Shown: positions 51,878 to 60,440 of the stretch, in pieces
How the letters are laid out: the number at the start of each line of letters is the position of its first letter
How positions within the stretch are numbered: the stretch's first letter is position 1
NCBI GenBank assembly: GCA_051252455.1
Contig: JBPOFM010000004.1
Location: forward strand, 124,001 to 188,000
Source: JBPOFM01 sp051252455
Lineage (GTDB): Bacteria > Bacteroidota > Bacteroidia > Flavobacteriales > Flavobacteriaceae
Length of the DNA: 64,000 nucleotides
Direction: 5' to 3'
The notes under the pieces: generated by a model
Told to the model about the DNA's origin: nothing
Databases searched by the model: none
The model's input: only the letters and a program-made list of their open reading frames with translations
Translations under genes and position numbers: made by a program

Positions 51878-54800
51878 TTAAAATTGTAAATTTAATCCCA
51901 TGCTAATGGTTCTTACCGCAGGATAAACACCAGTATCATGGCCTATTGCTAAATTATTTCTACCAAATGTACTTACGTCTGGATTAAAGCCTGAATAATC
52001 TGAAAAGGTGTAAAGGTTACTTCCAGAAGCATACACTCTTAAAGACGAAATCCCTAACTTTTCGTTGACATCGGCTGGTAATGTAAAACCAATAGTAACA
52101 TTTTGGATTCTAATAAAAGACGCATCTTCTACATAACGATCGCTGAATAAGAAATCGCCGCCGCCAGAACTTCTAACTTTAGGTAAATCAGCACTTTGAT
52201 TCTCTGGTGTCCAAGCTCCTGCAACCATTTCCAATTGTTGCCCATCGGCAAAAGTCAAGAGATTAAAGTTAAGAATATTTGCTATCTCATGACCAAATTG
52301 ACCATCCAAAAAGAAGCTAAAATCAACATTTCCAAATTTGAAAGTATTGTTTAAGCCAATCATAAAATCTGGTTGAGCGTTTCCTATAGTCTGTCTATCT
52401 TCGTTATCTATGATATTATCTCCATTTAAATTTTGATATAACTGCTCACCTGGTCGATACAACGATTCATTTTGAGGAATTGATCCGTCTCCACGAGGAA
52501 TGTATGTAAATGTTGCCAATCTGTCAGAGTTGTAAAGAGCAACTTGTTGTTCGTATGTCAGCCCTTGAAATTCTTCAAAATCACTAAATTGTGTGATGCC
52601 TGAAGTTTGCCAGCCATAGAAGGTTCCAATTGCCTGTCCATTGATTAATCTCTGTGTTCCGCCAGATACACGACCGTTCACTTCACTGCCTGCATTTATA
52701 TAATCTGTAACCAAACCACCTATTTTTGATTTACCTGCGGAGAAGGTCGCGTTGACATCCCAAGTAACTTTTGGTGTACTAATGACTTTTGCGCCTACCG
52801 TCAATTCAAAACCTTCTGAATCTATTTCACCATAATTTAATGAATAAATACTTTGTCCTGATTGCGCAACGACTTCATTATTAGCAAACAAAAGATCTTC
52901 TGTTTTTTTCTTATAATAATCTGCTGTTATGGTAAGTCTGTTTTTAAACAACCCTAAATCTAAACCTACATCGAATTGACGTGTGGTCTCCCATTTCAAA
53001 TTCACGTTCGGAATCTGTGTTGAGAAATATACTGGATTAACAGCCTCTCCACCAGATCCATCTCCAACCACAAACTGGTCTGGACTTAAAACTGCTAAAG
53101 ATTTATATTCACTAATAGCTTGATTTCCTGTTAAACCATAACTTACACGAATTTTAGCATCTGAAATAGCATCGATGTCCCTGATAAATTTTTCTTTAGA
53201 AAGTTTGTATGCAACAGCTCCTGCAGGAAAAAATGCATATTTATTATTTTCAGCAAATTTTGAAGATCCATCGTAACGTCCTGTCAGCGTAAATAAAAAT
53301 TTATTGTTAAAGGAATAATTGACCCTACCAAAATAAGAGAGAAGTTTAGAATCTGTATAACCCACAATATCTGGTTCTGACGTTTCGGCTAAACCTATAT
53401 TATACCAAGTAAGTAGATCATTGGCAAAACCATAGTTTGATGTTCTGATGGATTCAGCTTCTCTCCATTCTGCTGATTGTCCTAATACAATATTGAAATT
53501 GTTTTTACCTAATTTTTTAACGATATTCAGTTGATTGGTGATGGTACCACTAGTGAATTTGGCATCACTGGTTCTAGCCCAACCTCTTCTGTTGTTAGCA
53601 GGATTATCAATGATGTTTTCCAAATTATTTTGGTAAAAACGCTGATTGGAAATTCGATTTTGATATGTAAAAGTTGATTTAAAAGACATCGCTTCACTTA
53701 AATTCAAATCGGCATATAGACTTCCCAACATTTGATATTGCTTGGTGTTCCAATCGTTATTATTCAGAAAGGATAACGGTGTTATTTGATTAATATCTTC
53801 ATCGCCTTCAACTTCATCACCATCTTGTATTAAAATCTCTGATGGATTTGAAAGCAGTGCTCTTCTAATGATACTTGAAGTACCTCTAGTAGTGAAATTA
53901 GAAGTTGAAGTTGCCTGTGTATCTGTATCGACATAAGAATATGTGATTCTTGTCCCAACTTTTAAATTGTTATTAACATTTGCATCCAAGTTAAGTCTGG
54001 TCTGAATACGTTTGAAATTGGTCTTCTCAATAATTCCCGTGTTTTTAAGTAAATTATTCGATAGCAAGTAGCGCACATCTTTGTTACCGCCACTAAAGCT
54101 CACATTGGTATTGGACGTGGTCGCTGGTCTTAATAAAATGCTTAACCAATCTTGTGTAGGAAGTTCTCCAGCTAGTGCCTGGTTCAATATCATTTCGTCG
54201 GCAATTGGCTCACCTCCGTTTACACGAGCTTCATATCTACTGATCCAATATTGGTTGGCATCCATAACATCTATGCCTCTAGGTATAGATCCGATCGCGT
54301 ATTCTTGAGACATTGTAACAATTCCTTTTCCCTCAACACCTTGTTTGGTCGTAATCAAAACGACCCCATTGGAGGCACGAGAACCATAGATGGCAGTTGC
54401 AGAGGCATCTTTGAGTATTTCAATGGATTCGATATCCGCAGGATTGATTAAAGATAAAGGACTAAGGTAAGAACCACCTGTTGAATCGGAATTTAAATCT
54501 GTCTCGCTTTCATTTTCCATCGGAATGCCATCAATAACATATAGCGGTTGACTGCTTGAAATGGTACTGATTCCTCTAATATTAATAGATGCACCTGCAC
54601 CTGGTGTACCTGAATTTTGATTTACAATAACGCCAGCCGCTCTTCCAGCCAATGCCTGATCTAGAGCTATCGTTCCTGTTTTGGTCAATTCATCAGATTT
54701 TATCGAAGACACAGAGCCTGTTAAGTCACTCTTTTTGACCGTTCCGTAACCTACGACAATCACTTCGTCCAAGGTTTCATCGGATCTGTTTAAGGTGACA

Positions 54801-55063
54801 TCTAACGTGTCGTCATCTGTAACCGTAAGATTTCTGGATTCGGTGCCCAAATAAGAAAACGAAATGACATCACCCGTCTCAGCCTTAATCGAATAGTGGC
54901 CATCAAAATCAGTTACCGCGCCAATGTTTTTTGCTTTAACAAATAAGGTAGCGCCCACCAAAGGTTCACCTGAATCATCAGTTACCGTACCATTAATTGT
55001 TCTATCTTGAGAAAAGGCAGACATGGATAGCATGATAATAAATACTGTTAAAATTTGTTTCAT
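51878..55063 (-). CDS. susC: SusC/RagA-family TonB-dependent outer-membrane transporter
   Basis: A 1061-residue protein: signal peptide (to A-F-S-Q, residue 19), CarboxypepD_reg-like domain (I-N-G-T-V-T-D-D-S-G-E-P-L-V-G-A), then the SusC-specific D-E-V-I-V-V-G-Y-G-T and the plug (Y-V-I-D-G-I-P), and a 22-strand beta-barrel ending in M-G-L-N-L-Q-F. It imports oligosaccharides across the outer membrane with TonB energy, together with the SusD lid. It is 22 bases from a sulfatase gene upstream, so the whole PUL may be one transcript. Confidence 0.96.
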   Translation of the reverse strand: MKQILTVFIIMLSMSAFSQDRTINGTVTDDSGEPLVGATLFVKAKNIGAVTDFDGHYSIKAETGDVISFSYLGTESRNLTVTDDDTLDVTLNRSDETLDEVIVVGYGTVKKSDLTGSVSSIKSDELTKTGTIALDQALAGRAAGVIVNQNSGTPGAGASINIRGISTISSSQPLYVIDGIPMENESETDLNSDSTGGSYLSPLSLINPADIESIEILKDASATAIYGSRASNGVVLITTKQGVEGKGIVTMSQEYAIGSIPRGIDVMDANQYWISRYEARVNGGEPIADEMILNQALAGELPTQDWLSILLRPATTSNTNVSFSGGNKDVRYLLSNNLLKNTGIIEKTNFKRIQTRLNLDANVNNNLKVGTRITYSYVDTDTQATSTSNFTTRGTSSIIRRALLSNPSEILIQDGDEVEGDEDINQITPLSFLNNNDWNTKQYQMLGSLYADLNLSEAMSFKSTFTYQNRISNQRFYQNNLENIIDNPANNRRGWARTSDAKFTSGTITNQLNIVKKLGKNNFNIVLGQSAEWREAESIRTSNYGFANDLLTWYNIGLAETSEPDIVGYTDSKLLSYFGRVNYSFNNKFLFTLTGRYDGSSKFAENNKYAFFPAGAVAYKLSKEKFIRDIDAISDAKIRVSYGLTGNQAISEYKSLAVLSPDQFVVGDGSGGEAVNPVYFSTQIPNVNLKWETTRQFDVGLDLGLFKNRLTITADYYKKKTEDLLFANNEVVAQSGQSIYSLNYGEIDSEGFELTVGAKVISTPKVTWDVNATFSAGKSKIGGLVTDYINAGSEVNGRVSGGTQRLINGQAIGTFYGWQTSGITQFSDFEEFQGLTYEQQVALYNSDRLATFTYIPRGDGSIPQNESLYRPGEQLYQNLNGDNIIDNEDRQTIGNAQPDFMIGLNNTFKFGNVDFSFFLDGQFGHEIANILNFNLLTFADGQQLEMVAGAWTPENQSADLPKVRSSGGGDFLFSDRYVEDASFIRIQNVTIGFTLPADVNEKLGISSLRVYASGSNLYTFSDYSGFNPDVSTFGRNNLAIGHDTGVYPAVRTISMGLNLQF

Positions 55064-55085
55064 AATTATTGATTTTTAATATTTG

Positions 55086-56627
55086 TTAATTGGTAAGTTC
55101 TCTTTTAAAAATAGTGGTGTACTCTTCATACCCATTGTATTTTACACCTTCTCTTTGCCAATGGTTCAATTGTTCATCATATAGTTTTCTCAACTTATCC
55201 AATTGCGATTGGTATTCACCTTGATGCGCTAGATTTTTCATTTCATACGGATCATTGACAATATCAAACAGTTCTTCCGTTGGCTTAATACCCAGCGTAT
55301 CATCTCTATAGAACCAGTAAATATATTTGTACTGCTCGTCCATAACCGTTAAGCAATGGGTGGCTTTTGGTCCCCAAACTTGGACAATAGGAAGTGATGT
55401 TCTTACTTGAATATTCGGATTTTCTACAATGGGACGTAAACTTTTACCATCATAATTGGAAGGAACTTTTACACCAGCATAATCAAGAATGGTTGCTGTA
55501 ATATCCACATTCCCAGATAAGGATGCCGTTTTGCTCCCGACTTGGATTTTATTGTTTCTAGGATCTACAATGATAAGTGGCGTTCTTGCACCTTCTTCAT
55601 AAGGCAACACTTTAGAACCCAAACCGTGAGATCCATTAAAATATCCATTATCTGAAGAAAATATAATAATGGTATTATCATCTATTTTCAATCGTTTCAG
55701 TTCTTCCAATACCATTCCAATTGAATAATCAACACCATAAATAAGCTGATGGTATTTTCTTAAGGCTTCCTGATAGGTTTCTTCTTTATCATAGCCCCAT
55801 TCTTCAAATCTTGGGTACTGACGTCCCATTTTGGATTGTTCAGCTAAATGTTTTCCGGCTTCACGGCCATAATTTGGAAGTTTATCAAATACTACATCTT
55901 TATAGATATCATCAAACATTGGGTCTGGCTCAACAGGTCTATGAGGTGCTTTAAAATAGACACTCATACAAAATGGTTCGTTACTTTTCACAGACTCCTT
56001 CATAAAATCGATGGTCGCAGCGCCATAGGCACGTGTACTGTGCGGATATTCTTCTGCATATTTTGCCATGGATAGATTTTCGGCCGTTTTATAAGAAGTT
56101 TGATGCGGACTCCCTGCCCAAAAGTCAAAATTCTTTTTCGCCACTTCTCCCTCTTGCTTCCAACCGCCATTCGTATCGGACACTGAAAAGCCAAACTTGC
56201 CAGCAAAACCAACTTTATAACCAGCTTCCCGAAGTAATACTGGATACGACGTAGACCACTGTTTGGTACCTAATGAGCCATGGTCAAAATTACAGCCTGT
56301 TTTATATTCATAAAGACCAGTCATTACGTTAGCTCTACTTGCCATACAAATGGCGGTCGTATTATAATGACGTTTGAACAACACGCCATTATCTGCCAAA
56401 CCATCAATATTGGGTGTTTTCACCACATTATTTCCATAGCTTTTGTGAGAATCGTACGATTGATCATCCGTAAAAAAGAAAATAATATTTGGCTTTTTCT
56501 CTTCTACTTTTAGGTCTGTTTTTTCTTTTTGGGCATTGCAGGATTGCAAGCTTGAAAAGCCAAATATTATAGACACAATGACCACATGTCCATATATCAT
56601 TTTTTTATTGATCCTATTTAGACTCAT
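55086..56627 (-). CDS. S1 family sulfatase lipoprotein, Cys type with variant motif C-M-A-S-R
   Basis: A 513-residue protein whose signal ends S-S-L-Q-S-C (Cys30), a lipobox. F-F-T-D-D-Q-S is the first metal motif and I-C-M-A-S-R-A-N-V-M-T-G has Ala in place of the usual Pro (Cys94). F-S-S-D-N-G-Y-F is the second metal site. The C-terminal region with P-I-V-Q-V-W-G-P-K is iduronate-sulfatase-like. It probably removes sulfate from a sugar in the periplasm. The stop lies 22 bases before susC; the start overlaps the SGNH gene by 14 bases. Confidence 0.9.
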   Translation of the reverse strand: MSLNRINKKMIYGHVVIVSIIFGFSSLQSCNAQKEKTDLKVEEKKPNIIFFFTDDQSYDSHKSYGNNVVKTPNIDGLADNGVLFKRHYNTTAICMASRANVMTGLYEYKTGCNFDHGSLGTKQWSTSYPVLLREAGYKVGFAGKFGFSVSDTNGGWKQEGEVAKKNFDFWAGSPHQTSYKTAENLSMAKYAEEYPHSTRAYGAATIDFMKESVKSNEPFCMSVYFKAPHRPVEPDPMFDDIYKDVVFDKLPNYGREAGKHLAEQSKMGRQYPRFEEWGYDKEETYQEALRKYHQLIYGVDYSIGMVLEELKRLKIDDNTIIIFSSDNGYFNGSHGLGSKVLPYEEGARTPLIIVDPRNNKIQVGSKTASLSGNVDITATILDYAGVKVPSNYDGKSLRPIVENPNIQVRTSLPIVQVWGPKATHCLTVMDEQYKYIYWFYRDDTLGIKPTEELFDIVNDPYEMKNLAHQGEYQSQLDKLRKLYDEQLNHWQREGVKYNGYEEYTTIFKRELTN

Positions 56628-57477
56628 ATTCTTTAAATTTAGCGTTAATCACTTCCGTTGATGGACATTCAACCGGCGTTATATTTAGGGCATTTGCGAT
56701 TACTTGTGCCACTTCAATCCCTTGCAACCTTGAACCTTCTGCTTTGTAATGCACGTCTCCTGGTTTATTTGCAAATTCCTTTAAAACCGGAACTGAAAAT
56801 GTATATAAATCATTCACGATGATTTCAGGATATCCTTTCATCACTTGCAGAGCTACTTCGTTGTATTTTATGGCATCTCCTGTCACTCTTCCCGGCTCTC
56901 CTACTGGCACTGGTGTGGTGGTTGCAAAAATCAATTTAGCATTTGGATAGGTTTCTTTCAAATACTGAATATTATCGTTAAGGTTTTTTTCATATACTTC
57001 TATAGAAGATACTTGTGTACCGTCCACTTTATTGAGTTCCTTCCCGTGTAAATATTTTAAATCGTGTAAGCCAACATTAAAATGAATCACATCCCATTCA
57101 AAATTCCATCCATCTTTTAAAAATGGTTGAAACATAGTATGTCTCAATTTCTCCATTCGCTCCATAAACTCATTACTCGATTGTCCGTTTATGTGCAAAC
57201 GATACACGCAAGCCTTTCCTTTTAATGATTCCCTAACATATTCTGTATAACCAATGGAAATAGAATCGCCGTAAATAAAAATCTTTGGCAATGCAGCCAC
57301 TGGTTCTATGTATCTAAATTGATATCTTGTTTTAGTAAATTTTCCTAAACTTTCCCAAGCTTTTAAGCACGCATCACATGTTGAATCCAACACCTGACTT
57401 AAGATTCTCATTGGAAACAAGGATGCGAGGCCGAAAGCCGAAATCATTTTTATGGATTGTCTTCTACTCGTTGCCAT
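56614..57477 (-). CDS. SGNH/GDSL hydrolase with Tat-like signal (carbohydrate esterase candidate)
   Basis: A 287-residue protein. T-S-R-R-Q-S-I-K (3-10) followed by a hydrophobic stretch looks like a twin-arginine signal. Block I is Y-G-D-S-I-S (Ser72 nucleophile), N-V-G holds Asn134, and G-D-V-H carries Asp241 and His243. Two cysteines (C-D-A-C, about 34-37) may bridge. SGNH enzymes in such loci remove acetyl groups from polysaccharides; this is the likely role here. It lies between a GH29 and a sulfatase with overlaps, so it acts on the same substrate. Confidence 0.85.
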   Translation of the reverse strand: MATSRRQSIKMISAFGLASLFPMRILSQVLDSTCDACLKAWESLGKFTKTRYQFRYIEPVAALPKIFIYGDSISIGYTEYVRESLKGKACVYRLHINGQSSNEFMERMEKLRHTMFQPFLKDGWNFEWDVIHFNVGLHDLKYLHGKELNKVDGTQVSSIEVYEKNLNDNIQYLKETYPNAKLIFATTTPVPVGEPGRVTGDAIKYNEVALQVMKGYPEIIVNDLYTFSVPVLKEFANKPGDVHYKAEGSRLQGIEVAQVIANALNITPVECPSTEVINAKFKEYESK

Positions 57478-57480
57478 TAC

Positions 57481-58938
57481 CTACTTTAATTTAATTTTAA
57501 GTGCGTACCCATTTGCATCTGCCTTCTGACCTTTCAAATCGACCTCCAAACCTTTGCTGGTTTGTTTCCATGAAATTTCTGAAGTAGCACCCAACATTTC
57601 AACCTCTTTTACTTCTACATCGTTTTCGTAAGCAAGACATTTTATAAGCACTTTACTTTCTGGATATTGAAATGCAATTGCATAAATGCTGTTCTCTTTT
57701 TGAGTAAACCAAAAATCTTGTGATGTAAACTCTGTAACAAAGCCATGTTTTTCCCTATCACCAGTACCATCCATGTTTAATTTGGTTGGACCTTCATGAG
57801 TTACGTTCCATTTGCGAGTGTTGTAAATAGCCTCACCATTCACATCTAACCATTTCCCTACAGTCAATAAATTATCGATGGATTGTTGAGGAACTTCACC
57901 AGAAGCCTTTGGCCCAATATTCAACATGTAGTTTCCTCCTTTACTTACTATTTCAGTAAGCCAAAACAATAGTTCCTTCGGAGATTTCCAGTCGTTATCG
58001 TACGATTTGTAACCCCAAGAATTATTAGTGGTACCAACGGTTTGCCAAGGCTTTGTGATGGCCAAATGGTCTTTAGGGATTTTGTTATCGCCAGGAATGT
58101 CAAAATCACCCAATCCATTGCCTACCCTTGAATTGACCAACATCTTCGGCTGTAAATCGTATGCTATTTCATAAAATTTAAAGCTTTCTTCAGGTGTTAC
58201 GTAATGTGGATAATCATACCACAACGTCGTCATATTTGGGAATTTTGTTAGAATTTCCTTTACCTGCGGATAGGCTTTATTTTCTAAATATTCAGTAAAC
58301 GTATTTGGGCTTGGGTCCCAAGTATTTACGCCTGCTTTCCGTTTCACCCTATCGTGTATTTCGCCTCCAGAAGCTAAATATTCTGAAAGTCCGCAATCAT
58401 TGCCATCCATCCAATCGATGTTATGCGAATAATATAAACCGAAATCGATGCCATATTTTTGGCAAGCATCGTATAATTCTTGTACAATATCTTTAGGATA
58501 TGGACTTGCATCTGTGATATCATAATCGCTCACTTTGGAGTCATACATCGCAAAACCATCATGATGCTTGGAGGTAATCACCAAATATTTCATCCCTGCA
58601 TCCTTGGCTAATTTTGCAACAGCATCCGCGTCAAAATCTGTTGGGTTAAATTGAGGTGCCAATGCGGCATATTCTTCTCTCGGAATTTGAGCTCCAAATT
58701 GAATCCACTCTGCAACTTTTGGCCCTCTCAACTCTTCCATTTTTTTACCTTTCCAGATACCGCCAGGAATTGAATATAAACCCCAATGAATAAACATGCC
58801 GTATTTTGCATCATTAAAAGCCTCTTTGGATTCTGCTTTTGATGCATTCATCTGTTCGTAAGAAACTGGCTTTTGAGCTTTGCAGCCCATTGTGCCCAAA
58901 ATCAATGCGAACAGTGCTATTTTTATTCTTTGTGTCAT
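57481..58938 (-). CDS. GH29 alpha-L-fucosidase lipoprotein, copy 2
   Basis: A 485-residue protein with lipobox G-T-M-G-C (Cys19). K-Y-G-M-F-I-H-W-G-L-Y-S (45-56), T-S-K-H-H-D-G-F-A-M (122-131) and T-T-L-W-Y-D-Y (237-243) are the GH29 motifs, with Asp242 as nucleophile. The motif layout is closer to classical GH29 than the first copy, so the two probably differ in linkage preference. The last 80 residues form a beta-sandwich. Anchored at the periplasmic face or the cell surface. Three bases separate its stop from the SGNH start. Confidence 0.93.
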   Translation of the reverse strand: MTQRIKIALFALILGTMGCKAQKPVSYEQMNASKAESKEAFNDAKYGMFIHWGLYSIPGGIWKGKKMEELRGPKVAEWIQFGAQIPREEYAALAPQFNPTDFDADAVAKLAKDAGMKYLVITSKHHDGFAMYDSKVSDYDITDASPYPKDIVQELYDACQKYGIDFGLYYSHNIDWMDGNDCGLSEYLASGGEIHDRVKRKAGVNTWDPSPNTFTEYLENKAYPQVKEILTKFPNMTTLWYDYPHYVTPEESFKFYEIAYDLQPKMLVNSRVGNGLGDFDIPGDNKIPKDHLAITKPWQTVGTTNNSWGYKSYDNDWKSPKELLFWLTEIVSKGGNYMLNIGPKASGEVPQQSIDNLLTVGKWLDVNGEAIYNTRKWNVTHEGPTKLNMDGTGDREKHGFVTEFTSQDFWFTQKENSIYAIAFQYPESKVLIKCLAYENDVEVKEVEMLGATSEISWKQTSKGLEVDLKGQKADANGYALKIKLK

Positions 58939-58989
58939 TTACTTATTTTTTGTTGCTTAAAATTGGCTTCAACTTTCGTACTAACAGGA

Positions 58990-60420
58990 TTAATCTTTTA
59001 ACTTTTTCTTGCCTTTTTTATCGCTCTTATTCTTAACTGGTTTCTCCGCCTTTTTTCTGACTATTGAAAGACATGATGCTCTTGGTTCTGTAGGTAAGGA
59101 TGCTTTCCAATCATTGACAAGCTTCAATAATTCAGTCGCTTTTTCAGGATTTTTCGCTGCAAGATCGTTGTCTTCTTTCCAATCATTTTTGATATTGAAC
59201 AACTCAAATTGATCTCCCGTGACATCAACGACCAATTTCCAATCGCCGTCTCTAACGCCGAGTGTTGGCCACGTATAATCATTGCTTGAACCACCTCTCC
59301 ATTCCCAAAAAATAGGTTTGGTTCTGTCAAACCCTTTACCTCTAAATGCAGACATTATACTTTCACCATCAGGTTGGTAGTCTTTTGGCATGCTTATTCC
59401 TGCTGCTTCAAAGAAGGTCGGTAGTAAATCGACTGCCGTTACTGCCGACATATTGTTTACCACGCCATCTGGTATCACTTTCGGCCATTTTGCTACAAAG
59501 GGCACTCTAATACCACCAGAAAATAGCGATCGTTTTTGTCCTTTTAACCCTCCGGTTTCACCGACAGAGTAATATTTGCCAAGTCCTTCTTCATCGTTTT
59601 CTTTGTGGATTTTGTCGGTACCTTCCCATTCAGGACCGTTATCCGTAGAAAAGACCACTAAAGTATTTTCATCTAGGCCCAATTCTTTCAACAGCTTCAT
59701 AATCCTTCCGACAGCCTCATCACCTTCGGCTATGACAGAAGCATACACTTGTTTTTTATCATCCAATCCATCGAATTTTTTCATAAATCTTTCCTGCGGA
59801 TAGTGTGCAGTATGCGCTTCATGTAACCATAAATTAATAAAGAAGGGTTTATCTTTATTCCTTTTGATGAAGTCTTCGGCATAATCAACACCTACAGAAC
59901 CTGCTTTTGGAATGTCAATGGTTTTTGATCCGTTGAACGTTGCATATTCATCGTACCCATATTCACTTTCCTTTGGCGCATCTTTTGCTGACCAACCCAA
60001 ATGCCACTTTCCAAAATGCGCTGTGACATAACCTGCCTTCTGAAATTCCTTTGGAAAAGACATCCCATTAGGATCCATCCAATCTGGCATGCCTCTTTTT
60101 TCATGAGCTTTCCACCCTTGAAAATGTTGATGAATACTTTGTCTAGCTGGAAATTGACCTGTCATTACTGCCACACGGCTAGGGGAACACACCGGGCTGT
60201 CCACAGTAAAATCTGCAAAATCCATCCCTTCACTAATCATTTGATCAATATTTGGTGTTTCAATCCAAGTACTTCCATGAGCACTGATATCACCATAACC
60301 CCAATCATCAGCGAAAATAAAAATGATGTTAGGCTTTTGCTCGTTTGACTGCGCTTGCACACCAATTCCAATCAATGAAATAATGTAGAATGCGGCTAGA
60401 AATAATTGTTTTTTTATCAT
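58990..60420 (-). CDS. S1 family sulfatase, Cys type (C-S-P-S-R)
   Basis: A 476-residue protein with a signal peptide (cleavage after V-Q-A-Q, residue 24). F-I-F-A-D-D-W-G-Y-G-D (34-44) binds metal, and V-C-S-P-S-R-V-A-V-M-T-G has the canonical formylglycine Cys78. F-S-T-D-N-G-P-E is the second metal motif. The C-terminus ends in a lysine-rich tail (K-N-K-S-D-K-K-G-K-K-K), which could bind sulfated glycan. It requires the FGE or anSME maturase for activity. It is 51 bases from the GH29 gene. Confidence 0.93.
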   Translation of the reverse strand: MIKKQLFLAAFYIISLIGIGVQAQSNEQKPNIIFIFADDWGYGDISAHGSTWIETPNIDQMISEGMDFADFTVDSPVCSPSRVAVMTGQFPARQSIHQHFQGWKAHEKRGMPDWMDPNGMSFPKEFQKAGYVTAHFGKWHLGWSAKDAPKESEYGYDEYATFNGSKTIDIPKAGSVGVDYAEDFIKRNKDKPFFINLWLHEAHTAHYPQERFMKKFDGLDDKKQVYASVIAEGDEAVGRIMKLLKELGLDENTLVVFSTDNGPEWEGTDKIHKENDEEGLGKYYSVGETGGLKGQKRSLFSGGIRVPFVAKWPKVIPDGVVNNMSAVTAVDLLPTFFEAAGISMPKDYQPDGESIMSAFRGKGFDRTKPIFWEWRGGSSNDYTWPTLGVRDGDWKLVVDVTGDQFELFNIKNDWKEDNDLAAKNPEKATELLKLVNDWKASLPTEPRASCLSIVRKKAEKPVKNKSDKKGKKKLKD

Positions 60421-60440
60421 CAGTTATTTTATAAATGCAG

